Source: Caccoplasma sp905210875 (GTDB lineage: Bacteria > Bacteroidota > Bacteroidia > Bacteroidales > UBA11471). From it: DNA of 64,000 nt. Positions 26,713-35,034 of this stretch are shown in pieces (position 1 is the stretch's first letter; each line of letters starts with the position of its first letter). A program made the position numbers and the translations under genes. A model generated the notes under the pieces. That model saw only the letters and a list, made by a program, of their open reading frames with translations. It ran no database searches and was not told the origin of the DNA. Location of the stretch: positions 2,480,001 through 2,544,000 of the forward strand of contig OZ007034.1 in assembly GCA_963931635.1 (NCBI GenBank), written 5' to 3'.

Positions 26713-28893
26713 CTAATTTCCCATCTCTGAAAGGAACTTGATGCGGACCAGTCGTATCTCCTCTTCGGTATAGTCTCGCCCCAACTCCTCTATTGCGGCT
26801 TCAAGGTCGTCGCTTTCGGCCTCTTTGAAATATTCGAAGATATCTTCGATATGATCTTCATCTATCACCTCTTCGAGGAAATAATCTATATTTATCTTTG
26901 TTCCGGAATATACTATGGCTTCAACTTCATCAAGTAAATCTGAAAATTCCAAGCCTTTGGACTCGGCCAATTCATCCAGAGCTATTTTCCGATCGATTCC
27001 CTGTATGATCGAAACTTTCAGTTTCGACTTATTGGCCACTGTACGCACTCTCAAATCTTCGGGACGTTCTATCTCATTCTCATCGCAGTGCTTTTTTATG
27101 ACCTTGATAAATTCTTCACCATAGCGTTTAGCCTTACCGACTCCCACTCCGGGAATGTTTTGCAACTCTTCCAGTGTGACAGGGTATGTTGTAGCCATGG
27201 CTTCCAACGAAGGATCCTGGAAAATGACATATGGCGGAAGTTCCAATTTTTTAGCAATTTTCTTCCGCAAATCCTTGAGTATGGCATAAAGTACCGGATC
27301 GACGGCACAGGCTCCACCCCCTTTCATGGGTGCCTCTTCTTCTATTTCTTCAAAATCATTGTCTTGTACAATTTTGAACGAAACAGGATGTTTCAAGAAT
27401 TCGTGTCCTGCTTTTGTAACTTTCAGCAACCCGTAATTCTCAATATCTTTGTCGAGATACCCGGCAATAAGAGCTTGTCGAATAACAGTTGCCCATTTTT
27501 TTTCGTCCTCTCCTTGTCCACAACCAAAGACTTCCAATTCGTCGTGATGATAAGACAATATTTCAGAGGTTTCTTTCCCTTCAAGTACGTCAATGACGTG
27601 TTCGGCTTTGAACTTCTCTTTAAGAGCTATCACGGTATCTAATACCGCGCATAACATATCCTGTGCTTCCACTTGTTTTTTAGGATTCAAACAATTATCG
27701 CAATTCCCGCAATTATCTTCGGTATATTCCTCACCAAAATAGTGCAACAGCAATTTGCGCCGGCATACCGATGACTCGGCATAGGCAGCCGTTTCGAGCA
27801 ATAACTGCTTACCTATTTCTTGCTCAGCAATGGGTTTTCCCTGCATAAACTTTTCAAGTTTCTGCAAGTCTTTATTGATATAGAATGTGATGCATTGTCC
27901 CTCACCTCCGTCACGACCTGCACGGCCTGTTTCCTGATAGTATCCTTCGAGGCTCTTCGGTATATCGTAATGAATGACAAAGCGCACATCGGGTTTATCA
28001 ATTCCCATACCAAAAGCTATCGTAGCCACAATCACATCGACCTCTTCGAGCAAAAAGGCATCTTGATTGCGCGTACGGGTATTTGAGTCCATTCCCGCAT
28101 GATAGGGTAAAGCTTTTATACCATTTACTTTGAGTGTCTCGGCCAATTCTTCAACCTTTTTCCTACTCAAACAATAAATGATTCCCGATTTGCCGGGTTG
28201 CGACTTTATATACTTAATAATATCTTTATCTACGTTCTGGGTTTTGGGTCGTACTTCATAGTACAAATTAGGGCGATTGAACGACGATTTAAAGACCGCC
28301 GCATCGGTCATTCCCAAGTTTTTCTGTATATCATGCTGAACTTTTGGTGTCGCCGTTGCCGTAAGAGCAATCACAGGTCGAGAACCTATTTCATTGATGA
28401 TAGGGCGAATACGCCGATATTCCGGACGAAAGTCATGCCCCCACTCCGAAATACAGTGCGCCTCGTCCACTGCATAAAATGAAATTTTTACATGTTTCAG
28501 GAATTCTATGTTCTCTTCTTTGGTAAGAGACTCAGGTGCTACATATAAGAGCTTGGTTTTACCCGAAAGTATATCTTCTTTGACCTGATCGATCGATGCT
28601 TTATTCAACGATGAGTTGATAAAGTGTGCGACACCGTCTTCTTCACTGAAATTCCGCATGGCATCGACCTGATTCTTCATCAAGGCAATCAAAGGCGATA
28701 TAACAACGGCCGTTCCCTCAGAAAGCAAAGAGGGTAACTGGTAACAAAGCGATTTGCCTCCTCCCGTAGGCATCAACACAAACGTATCATTTCCTGCAAG
28801 CAGATTCTTGATTATTGCTTCTTGGTTTCCTTTGAACGTATCAAACCCGAAATACTTCTTCAGAGCAGCAGTCAAATCGTTTTTCGTTGTCAT
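26713..28893 (-). CDS. recQ: ATP-dependent DNA helicase RecQ, long form with HRDC
   Basis: A 726-residue RecQ helicase when started at the ATG at 28893; a GTG ten codons upstream is less likely. Helicase motifs are complete: MPTGGGKSLCYQLP, AVDEAHCISEWGHDFRPEYR, TATATP, and QETGRAGRDGGEG. The zinc-binding cluster is CRRKLLLHYFGE...CGNCDNC. A winged-helix region follows, then an HRDC-type domain (LRKKIAKKLELPPYVIFQDPSLEAMA, about 560-640) and an acidic C-terminal tail. It lies just after clpX, where many bacteria carry lon, but with its own promoter. Confidence 0.93.
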   Translation of the reverse strand: MTTKNDLTAALKKYFGFDTFKGNQEAIIKNLLAGNDTFVLMPTGGGKSLCYQLPSLLSEGTAVVISPLIALMKNQVDAMRNFSEEDGVAHFINSSLNKASIDQVKEDILSGKTKLLYVAPESLTKEENIEFLKHVKISFYAVDEAHCISEWGHDFRPEYRRIRPIINEIGSRPVIALTATATPKVQHDIQKNLGMTDAAVFKSSFNRPNLYYEVRPKTQNVDKDIIKYIKSQPGKSGIIYCLSRKKVEELAETLKVNGIKALPYHAGMDSNTRTRNQDAFLLEEVDVIVATIAFGMGIDKPDVRFVIHYDIPKSLEGYYQETGRAGRDGGEGQCITFYINKDLQKLEKFMQGKPIAEQEIGKQLLLETAAYAESSVCRRKLLLHYFGEEYTEDNCGNCDNCLNPKKQVEAQDMLCAVLDTVIALKEKFKAEHVIDVLEGKETSEILSYHHDELEVFGCGQGEDEKKWATVIRQALIAGYLDKDIENYGLLKVTKAGHEFLKHPVSFKIVQDNDFEEIEEEAPMKGGGACAVDPVLYAILKDLRKKIAKKLELPPYVIFQDPSLEAMATTYPVTLEELQNIPGVGVGKAKRYGEEFIKVIKKHCDENEIERPEDLRVRTVANKSKLKVSIIQGIDRKIALDELAESKGLEFSDLLDEVEAIVYSGTKINIDYFLEEVIDEDHIEDIFEYFKEAESDDLEAAIEELGRDYTEEEIRLVRIKFLSEMGN

Positions 28894-28943
28894 AAAGTCT
28901 TGTTTTATAGTCGATTTCAGCACGTACAGCCTGTGATTATGAA

Positions 28944-28973
28944 CAAATTTATAAATTTTCTTTCACTATACAA
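28944..28973 (-). promoter_or_regulatory. Promoter of the long recQ
   Basis: Read leftward, TTG (28973-28971) and TAAATTTG (28951-28944) are 19 bases apart, about 50 bases before the ATG. A second TAAATTTG lies at 28978-28971. Confidence 0.65.
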
Positions 28974-28991
28974 ATTTATCCTCCTATTTTT

Positions 28992-30230
28992 TCAATGTAA
29001 CGTATGCATATTGGCTTTTTTCATTTTCTCCTCGGCATAGGACTTTGTGATGTGCAACTCTTTACAATCGGTCGACGGCATCTCAAACATGGCATCTATC
29101 ATGATGGCTTCGACTATCGAACGTAGCCCTCGGGCTCCCAGCTTGAACTCAATGGACTTGTCGACCATGAAATCGAGCGCTTCCTCATCGAACGACAGCC
29201 GAATATTATCCATCTCAAACATCTTGATGTACTGCTTGATAATCGAGTTCTTCGGTTCGGTCAATATCTGCCGCAACGCTTGACGGTCAAGCGGATCGAG
29301 ATAGGTAAGGATAGGCAATCGGCCGATGATCTCGGGTATGAGGCCGAACGATTTTAAATCTTGCGGCGTAATGTATTGCAGCAGGTTTTCCCGGTCTATG
29401 ACATCACGCTTCTTGTCGATGCCATATCCTACGACTTTGGTATTAAGACGCATGGCAATCTTTTTCTCGATACCGTCAAATGCACCACCACATATAAAGA
29501 GTATGTCTTTGGTATTGACGGGTATCATCTTCTGCTCGGGGTGCTTGCGTCCGCCTTGTGGTGGTACGTTAACGACAGAACCTTCAAGCAGTTTGAGCAG
29601 CCCTTGTTGTACCCCCTCTCCACTTACGTCGCGAGTAATGGAGGGATTGTCGCCCTTGCGGGCTATCTTGTCGATTTCGTCGATAAAGACGATTCCCCGT
29701 TCAGCAGCCTGCACATCATAGTCAGAAACCTGCAACAGACGGGTTAGTATGCTTTCAATGTCTTCTCCTACGTATCCAGCCTCGGTAAGCACTGTGGCGT
29801 CGACTATCGTGAAAGGCACTTTCAGTAACTTGGCAATAGTTTTGGCCAAAAGTGTTTTTCCCGTACCTGTGGGGCCTACCATAATGATATTCGATTTTTC
29901 AATCTCGACATCATCGGTTTTCTGTTCGGTTTTATACTGCATCAATCGTTTGTAATGATTGTACACAGCGACAGAAAGATAGCGTTTGGCGTCGTCTTGA
30001 CCGATGACATACTGATCGAGGAATGCTTTAATATCTTTGGGCTTGGGCAATTCTTCAAGTCGAAACTTCAATTCCGAAGCTTTCTGTTTCAACTCTCTGG
30101 CAGCGAGAGATGCCTGTTCGGCACAGTCGACACAGATAAATCCCGAATATCCAGCCAACAGCGGGAAACCTACTTCCCGCTCGCTTCGGCCACAAAAGGA
30201 GCAACGTTCTTCTATTTCTTTCTTTCCCAT
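28992..30230 (-). CDS. clpX: ATP-dependent Clp protease ATPase subunit ClpX
   Basis: ClpX is the AAA+ unfoldase that feeds substrates to ClpP. The 412-residue protein has the N-terminal zinc-binding domain (CSFCGRSEREVGFPLLAGYSGFICVDC, written here in two parts: CSFC near 12-15 and CVDC near 33-36), Walker A GPTGTGKT near 114, the AGYVGED pore loop, Walker B IVFIDEIDKIA, the GGRKHPEQ pore loop and sensor 2 GARGLR. The ClpP-docking IGF loop position seems to read VGYG. Its ATG overlaps the clpP stop by one base (TAATG), so it is coupled to clpP. Confidence 0.96.
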   Translation of the reverse strand: MGKKEIEERCSFCGRSEREVGFPLLAGYSGFICVDCAEQASLAARELKQKASELKFRLEELPKPKDIKAFLDQYVIGQDDAKRYLSVAVYNHYKRLMQYKTEQKTDDVEIEKSNIIMVGPTGTGKTLLAKTIAKLLKVPFTIVDATVLTEAGYVGEDIESILTRLLQVSDYDVQAAERGIVFIDEIDKIARKGDNPSITRDVSGEGVQQGLLKLLEGSVVNVPPQGGRKHPEQKMIPVNTKDILFICGGAFDGIEKKIAMRLNTKVVGYGIDKKRDVIDRENLLQYITPQDLKSFGLIPEIIGRLPILTYLDPLDRQALRQILTEPKNSIIKQYIKMFEMDNIRLSFDEEALDFMVDKSIEFKLGARGLRSIVEAIMIDAMFEMPSTDCKELHITKSYAEEKMKKANMHTLH

Positions 30231-30904
30231 TATTCTTTTTTTGTCCGGACAAGTACATCGTCAATCATACCGTATTCTTTTGCCTCGGCAGCTGTCATCC
30301 AATAGTCACGATCCGAGTCTTTCTCTATCTGTTCATAGGGTTTACCCGAATGTTGGGCAATAATGCTGTACAGTTCCTTTTTCAACTTCTGTATCTCACG
30401 AGCCGTTATTTCGATATCTGAGGCCTGTCCCTGAGCCCCGCCCATCGGCTGATGAATCATTACACGAGAGTGTTGCAGGGCAAACCGTTTGCCCGTAGCT
30501 CCAGCAACCAGCAATACGGCTCCCATTGAGGCTGCCATACCGGTGCAGATGGTCGACACGTCACTTGAAATGTACTGCATGGTATCGTAGATACCCAATC
30601 CGGCATATACACTACCACCGGGGGTATTGAGATAGATAGAAATATCTTTCCCTGGATCGGCCGAATCGAGATAGAGCAATTGCGCCTGAATGACATTGGC
30701 GGCATATTCGTCAATTTGCGTTCCCAGGAAAATGATACGATCCATCATCAGTCGGGAAAAAACATCCATCTGAGCTACATTCAATTGACGTTCCTCTATG
30801 ATGGTCGGTGATATGTAACTACTGGTAATATCTATATATTTATCCAGAGCAAGGCCGTTCAATCCTTGATGTTTAGTCGCAAATTTTCTAAAATCATCTG
30901 TCAT
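30230..30904 (-). CDS. clpP: ATP-dependent Clp protease proteolytic subunit ClpP
   Basis: ClpP forms the double-ring serine protease chamber. Starting at the ATG at 30904 gives 224 residues, a normal size. A longer frame to 30958 runs through the promoter and is rejected. The catalytic triad is visible: S126 in GMAASMGAVLL, H151 in RVMIHQPMGG, and the Asp in EKDSDRDYWM. It is followed directly by clpX and preceded at a distance by tig, the standard order tig-clpP-clpX. Confidence 0.97.
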   Translation of the reverse strand: MTDDFRKFATKHQGLNGLALDKYIDITSSYISPTIIEERQLNVAQMDVFSRLMMDRIIFLGTQIDEYAANVIQAQLLYLDSADPGKDISIYLNTPGGSVYAGLGIYDTMQYISSDVSTICTGMAASMGAVLLVAGATGKRFALQHSRVMIHQPMGGAQGQASDIEITAREIQKLKKELYSIIAQHSGKPYEQIEKDSDRDYWMTAAEAKEYGMIDDVLVRTKKE

Positions 30905-30937
30905 AATCACAACGTTTTTAGGTTCATTTTCTTCAAA

Positions 30938-30968
30938 CAAAGATAATGATAAAACCATTATCCCACAA
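30938..30968 (-). promoter_or_regulatory. Promoter of clpP-clpX
   Basis: Read leftward, TTG (30968-30966) and TATCTTTG (30945-30938) are 20 bases apart, 34 bases before the chosen clpP ATG. It decides the shorter clpP start. Confidence 0.75.
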
Positions 30969-31011
30969 ATTTTGTTTTTTTTTGAGAGAGTATAAGATTT
31001 ATTTGTTTATA

Positions 31012-31045
31012 CACAAAAAATCAGCCCGGATTGGGGGCTGATTTT
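31012..31045 (-). terminator. Intrinsic terminator after tig
   Basis: A 10-bp stem (31018-31027 AAATCAGCCC and 31035-31044) is followed, read leftward, by a T run. It separates tig from clpP. Confidence 0.8.
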
Positions 31046-31068
31046 CTGGACCTATTTAACGAAGGAAC

Positions 31069-32424
31069 TTATTTGTTCTCAAACATTTTGTAAAAATCTT
31101 CGACCGAAACAGTCTTCTCATTCAACGATACATGAGATTTGATGGTATCGATGATTTTTTCTTCAACGGCACGCTCGGCTATATTGTTCACGATTTTTTT
31201 ATCTTTGAGCATATCCGAAGCGTATTTTTCCAACAAATCGTCAGGAACATTTGCCATTCCATACTGAGCAAATTGTGCACGGGTAGCTTTCTTGGCCATT
31301 TCGAGCATATCGGCATCGTCGACCTTTATCTCATACTGTCTGACAATCTCTTCTTTGATAAGTTGCCATTTCAAGTCGGGAACCATCTTGGGATATTCCT
31401 CTTCAACCGATTCGGCTGTGCGTTTCTCTCCGGTTACTACCAGCCAACGTTTGAGCAAGGCATCGGGGAGTTCAATCTCTCCCACCTTGGATTCCAATGC
31501 TGCACGGGCATCAAGAGCAAATTTATAATCGCTCTCGGGTTGCAATTGGGCAGCAAGCATTTCACGGATTTTTGCCGTGAATTCTTCTTCACTTTTTACC
31601 GTATCCTTACCGAAGGCATTATCGTAAAGCTCCTGACCCTCCTCGGCAGGTTTGAATCCGAGAATCGAGGTAATCTCTACCTCAAAGTTCGATTTTACAT
31701 CTGCAGATTTATCTTTGCCGATATGGAGCATGGCAGCCATTTCGGTATCGTTGCCACCGCAAGCTACAGAGGGATTGAACACAACCTTGTCGCCAACTTT
31801 TTTGCCGACGAACTTGTTCTTTTCGGCCTCGTCTTTGAGGTATGCAGGTGTGAGAAGCGACTCAACCGAGATACCACCCTCTTTCGGAGCGTTGTTCTCG
31901 TCGAGTTCTACAAAACGACCTTTTACAATATCTTTTTCACCGGCCTCTTCGACGGGCTGCTGTACTCCGAAACGGTTGCAAAGAGCCTCTTTCTGTTTGG
32001 CCACCATGTCGTCGTCGATATCGATGTGATAGTAATCTACCTTGTCGTCGGCCGAGAGAGTGAGCGAAATTTCAGGAGCCAACGCTACATCAAACAAGAA
32101 AGTAAAATCTTCTTGTTTATCAAAATCTATTTCAGCTTGAGACTCCGAGGGCAGAGGCTCTCCCAAGACATTTAATTTGTTGTCTTTGATATAATTATAG
32201 AGACTCTCCGAGACCAGCTTGTTTATTTCTTCGAGCAGTATCGATTTGCCTACCATTTTCTTTATCATACCCATCGGTGCCATACCTTTACGGAAACCGG
32301 GGATATTGGCTTTCTGACGATACGTGCGCAAGGCTTTTTCTACTTTTTCTTCGTAATCAGCTTTCACGACATCTACCTTTACAACGGCAGAGACTTTGCT
32401 TGTGTTTTCTTGTGAAACGTTCAT
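31069..32424 (-). CDS. tig: Trigger factor
   Basis: Trigger factor is the ribosome-bound chaperone and prolyl isomerase that meets nascent chains. The 451-residue protein has the N-terminal ribosome-binding domain with the signature region ANIPGFRKGMAPMGMIKKMVG (39-57 or so; expected GFRxGKxP), a PPIase domain from about 150 to 245 (KDIVKGRFVELDENN...), and the helical C-terminal arms. The signature lysine-rich motif is slightly changed (FRKGMAP). Bacteroidota trigger factors are divergent, so this is expected. A promoter with TACTTTTG lies about 105 bases upstream. Confidence 0.93.
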   Translation of the reverse strand: MNVSQENTSKVSAVVKVDVVKADYEEKVEKALRTYRQKANIPGFRKGMAPMGMIKKMVGKSILLEEINKLVSESLYNYIKDNKLNVLGEPLPSESQAEIDFDKQEDFTFLFDVALAPEISLTLSADDKVDYYHIDIDDDMVAKQKEALCNRFGVQQPVEEAGEKDIVKGRFVELDENNAPKEGGISVESLLTPAYLKDEAEKNKFVGKKVGDKVVFNPSVACGGNDTEMAAMLHIGKDKSADVKSNFEVEITSILGFKPAEEGQELYDNAFGKDTVKSEEEFTAKIREMLAAQLQPESDYKFALDARAALESKVGEIELPDALLKRWLVVTGEKRTAESVEEEYPKMVPDLKWQLIKEEIVRQYEIKVDDADMLEMAKKATRAQFAQYGMANVPDDLLEKYASDMLKDKKIVNNIAERAVEEKIIDTIKSHVSLNEKTVSVEDFYKMFENK

Positions 32425-32529
32425 TCTTCCGAATCTATTTGGTTATTATCTATATTATTATCAACCTATTATACAGAATAGCAAGGCTTTTGAAAGGCTA
32501 TATTGAACCCTACCCGCTTTTTAATGGTG

Positions 32530-32562
32530 CAAAAGTAATCGTAATCTTTCGATATTCAGCAA
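32530..32562 (-). promoter_or_regulatory. Candidate promoter of tig
   Basis: Read leftward, TTG (32562-32560) and TACTTTTG (32537-32530) are 22 bases apart, leaving a leader of about 100 bases. Confidence 0.5.
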
Positions 32563-32659
32563 ATTTTTCATGAAAATTTTTCACCGTATCGTCACTCTTC
32601 AATGAAGATTCTGTCACCGGAAAAAAATTTTTCAACAATCGGAAAATTATCAATAGAGT

Positions 32660-32690
32660 TTGCTACAAAGAAGAAGTTATTGTACCTTCG
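32660..32690 (+). promoter_or_regulatory. Promoter of dnaG
   Basis: TTG at 32660-32662 and TACCTTCG at 32683-32690 (one change from TAnnTTTG) are 20 bases apart, 21 bases before the ATG at 32712. Confidence 0.7.
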
Positions 32691-32711
32691 TCGAGCTAAA
32701 CAGACTGTTTC

Positions 32712-34724
32712 ATGATAGACCAAGCCACCATAGATAAAATCCTCGACAGTGCCAATATCGTCGAAGTTGTTTCCGACTTCGTTACACTCCGCAAAAGAGG
32801 GGTAAACTATATAGGATTGTGTCCTTTCCATGACGAAAAAACGCCCTCGTTCAGCGTATCTCCCTCAAAAAACATATGCAAATGTTTCAGTTGCGGAAAA
32901 GGTGGCAGCGCCGTCCACTTTATTATGGAACACGAACAAATGTCGTATTACGAAGCACTGAAATATCTGGCCAAGAAATACAACATTGAGATACATGAGA
33001 AAGAACAGAGTGAAGAAGAAAAATTACAACAAAGCAAACGCGAAAGCATGCTCATTGTCAATGCTTTTGCCCAAGAATATTTTTCAAGCATTCTTTTCAA
33101 TCATGCCGAAGGTCGCTCTGTGGGTCTCTCCTACTTTCACGAACGGGGGTTCCGCGACGACATTATCAAAAAATTTGGTCTGGGATACTCTCTCGACCAG
33201 CGCGATGCACTCTATAATGAAGCAAAGGCCCGTGGATATAAAAAGGAATACTTGCTTTCTACAGGGCTGTGTCTCGAAAACAGCGACGGTCAGGTAAGCG
33301 ACCGTTTCCGCGGACGGGTCATCTTCCCTGTTTACAGCCTGTCGGGCAAAGTGCTGGCTTTCGGTGGCCGCATTCTGAAAAAAAACGAGAAGATGGCCAA
33401 ATATGTCAACTCTCCCGAGTCGGACATATACCACAAAAGCCATGAACTATATGGTATCTACCAAGCCAAGCAAGCTATCGTAAAACAAGACACCTGTTTC
33501 CTCGTAGAAGGATATACCGACGTGCTGTCGATGCACCAGTCGGGAATCGAGAATGTCGTAGCCTCTTCGGGAACATCTCTCACACCAGGGCAGATACGCC
33601 TCATACACCGCTTTACCAATAATGTAACGGTACTGTACGACGGCGATGCTGCCGGTATCAAGGCTTCGCTGCGTGGTATAGACATGCTGCTCAAAGAGGG
33701 GCTGCACATCAAGGTCGTGCTTTTGCCCGACGGCGACGACCCCGACTCTTTTGCCCAAAAACAGAGCGCCGCAGCCTTTACCCAATATATCAAGGAGCAC
33801 GAGGTCGACTTTATTCGCTTCAAAACCAACCTGCTGATTGAGAGTGCCGGGCAAGACCCTGTGAAACGGGCCGGCCTCATTGCCGATATTGTGCAAAGTA
33901 TTGCCGTAATACCCGACAACATAGAGCGCTCGGTCTATACCAAAGAGTGTAGTCGATTGATGGATATCTCAGAGAATGTACTTCTCTCCGAGATAAACAA
34001 ACGTCGATATCAAGACTTGATAAACAGTAAAAACGAAGAACAAAACAACAATAAAAGTGGTGTCGGTAACGTACCGACGGCCACGGATACGGATACTGAA
34101 CAGTCAATCGACCGGACGGAAGGGCCGAAAGATTTATCAACTTCCACCCAAGTTACCGTCCGCCAATCGGCCACCCAATATATCAACGACCTGTCGGAAC
34201 GCACCCTGATACGCTATATCATACGTTACGGCGATTTGGAACTTTTCCCCAAAGACGATTCGGGCGAGATGTGGAAAGTGGCTTCCTATATCTTCAACGA
34301 CCTCAAAAACGACGAAATTGTATTTTCCAACCCCATCTATCAAAGAATACGAGAAGAGGCCGAAGCCCAGTTTGCACGTGAAGATACAAATCTCATCCGC
34401 TATTTTACAAGTCACCCCGATACCGAGATAAGCCGCATCGCGCTCAACTGCATTAGCGACAAATATGAATTGAGCAAGGTTCATACCAAATACCAGCACA
34501 TAGCCAGCGAGGAAGAGCGCATCGGAGAGCTGGTGCCCCGGGCTCTGTTTGAATTGAAAGATGCCATCATAGGGCAAGAAATAAAAACCATACAGCAACA
34601 GCTGAAACGGGAACAAGGCGACGAGTCGGGAAAACGGCAACTCATGCAACGAATTGCCGAACTTTTCAAGGTGAAAGCCGCATTGGCCAAGGAGCTTGGC
34701 GAACGCACCGTCAGTCCGCGGTAA
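32712..34724 (+). CDS. dnaG: DNA primase
   Basis: DnaG makes RNA primers for replication. The 670-residue protein starts with a CHC2 zinc finger (C37, H40, C58, C61 in CPFHDEKTPSF...CKCFSCGKGG), followed by the RNA polymerase core with a TOPRIM domain: LVEGYTDVLSMHQSGIENVVASSGT split as EGYTD and ASSGT, then VLYDGDAAGIKA. A low-complexity linker (about 435-480) precedes a C-terminal helical helicase-binding region. It stands alone and has its own promoter. Confidence 0.96.
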   Translation: MIDQATIDKILDSANIVEVVSDFVTLRKRGVNYIGLCPFHDEKTPSFSVSPSKNICKCFSCGKGGSAVHFIMEHEQMSYYEALKYLAKKYNIEIHEKEQSEEEKLQQSKRESMLIVNAFAQEYFSSILFNHAEGRSVGLSYFHERGFRDDIIKKFGLGYSLDQRDALYNEAKARGYKKEYLLSTGLCLENSDGQVSDRFRGRVIFPVYSLSGKVLAFGGRILKKNEKMAKYVNSPESDIYHKSHELYGIYQAKQAIVKQDTCFLVEGYTDVLSMHQSGIENVVASSGTSLTPGQIRLIHRFTNNVTVLYDGDAAGIKASLRGIDMLLKEGLHIKVVLLPDGDDPDSFAQKQSAAAFTQYIKEHEVDFIRFKTNLLIESAGQDPVKRAGLIADIVQSIAVIPDNIERSVYTKECSRLMDISENVLLSEINKRRYQDLINSKNEEQNNNKSGVGNVPTATDTDTEQSIDRTEGPKDLSTSTQVTVRQSATQYINDLSERTLIRYIIRYGDLELFPKDDSGEMWKVASYIFNDLKNDEIVFSNPIYQRIREEAEAQFAREDTNLIRYFTSHPDTEISRIALNCISDKYELSKVHTKYQHIASEEERIGELVPRALFELKDAIIGQEIKTIQQQLKREQGDESGKRQLMQRIAELFKVKAALAKELGERTVSPR

Positions 34725-34960
34725 ACGGTTCTGCCCCCTACCCGCCAGCACATAGGCGGTGAGATACACACAAACGGTGCGGTACATCGATCGGGCCTAA
34801 ACACCGATGCGACCTTTTTTATCGGCAACCGACATTCTCTTACCCACATATTGCAAGCCGCATATATCAATTGCTTCCCTTAACGTTTAAGAAAAAGTAA
34901 AAGCCCCGTAAGGGGCATTAAAATCAGCGCATAAAGATTTTTTATTGAGAAATTTATTCC

Positions 34961-34968
34961 TACCTTTG
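34961..34968 (+). promoter_or_regulatory. -7 box before mutA
   Basis: TACCTTTG matches TAnnTTTG. It falls inside the longest open frame of mutA (a TTG at 34945), which rules out that start and supports the ATG at 35035. No well-spaced TTG was found. Confidence 0.6.
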
Positions 34969-34980
34969 GGAAATTATGAA

Positions 34981-35011
34981 TTTTCGGGCTCCGTAGCAAA
35001 GAGCCCGAAAA
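34981..35011 (+). other. Stable hairpin in the mutA leader
   Basis: Arms TTTTCGGGCTC (34981-34991) and GAGCCCGAAAA (35001-35011) pair perfectly over 11 bp around a 9-base loop. It is followed by A-rich sequence, so it is not an intrinsic terminator of rightward transcripts. Confidence 0.6.
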
Positions 35012-35034
35012 AGAAAAACCTTAAAGAAAAACAT

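Larger units (their letters stand above)
34725..35034 (+). other. 310-base gap between dnaG and mutA
   Basis: No gene is seen. A small GCCCC-GTAA-GGGGC hairpin lies at 34903-34916. The mutA -7 box is at 34961-34968 and a stable hairpin at 34981-35011. No cobalamin-riboswitch B12-box was recognised. Confidence 0.6.

Noticed and set aside
34903..34916. GCCCC-GTAA-GGGGC hairpin as dnaG terminator
   Set aside because: Only a 5-bp stem with no T run on the rightward strand.
34725..35034. Cobalamin riboswitch before mutA
   Set aside because: No B12-box or multi-helix junction could be recognised in the leader.
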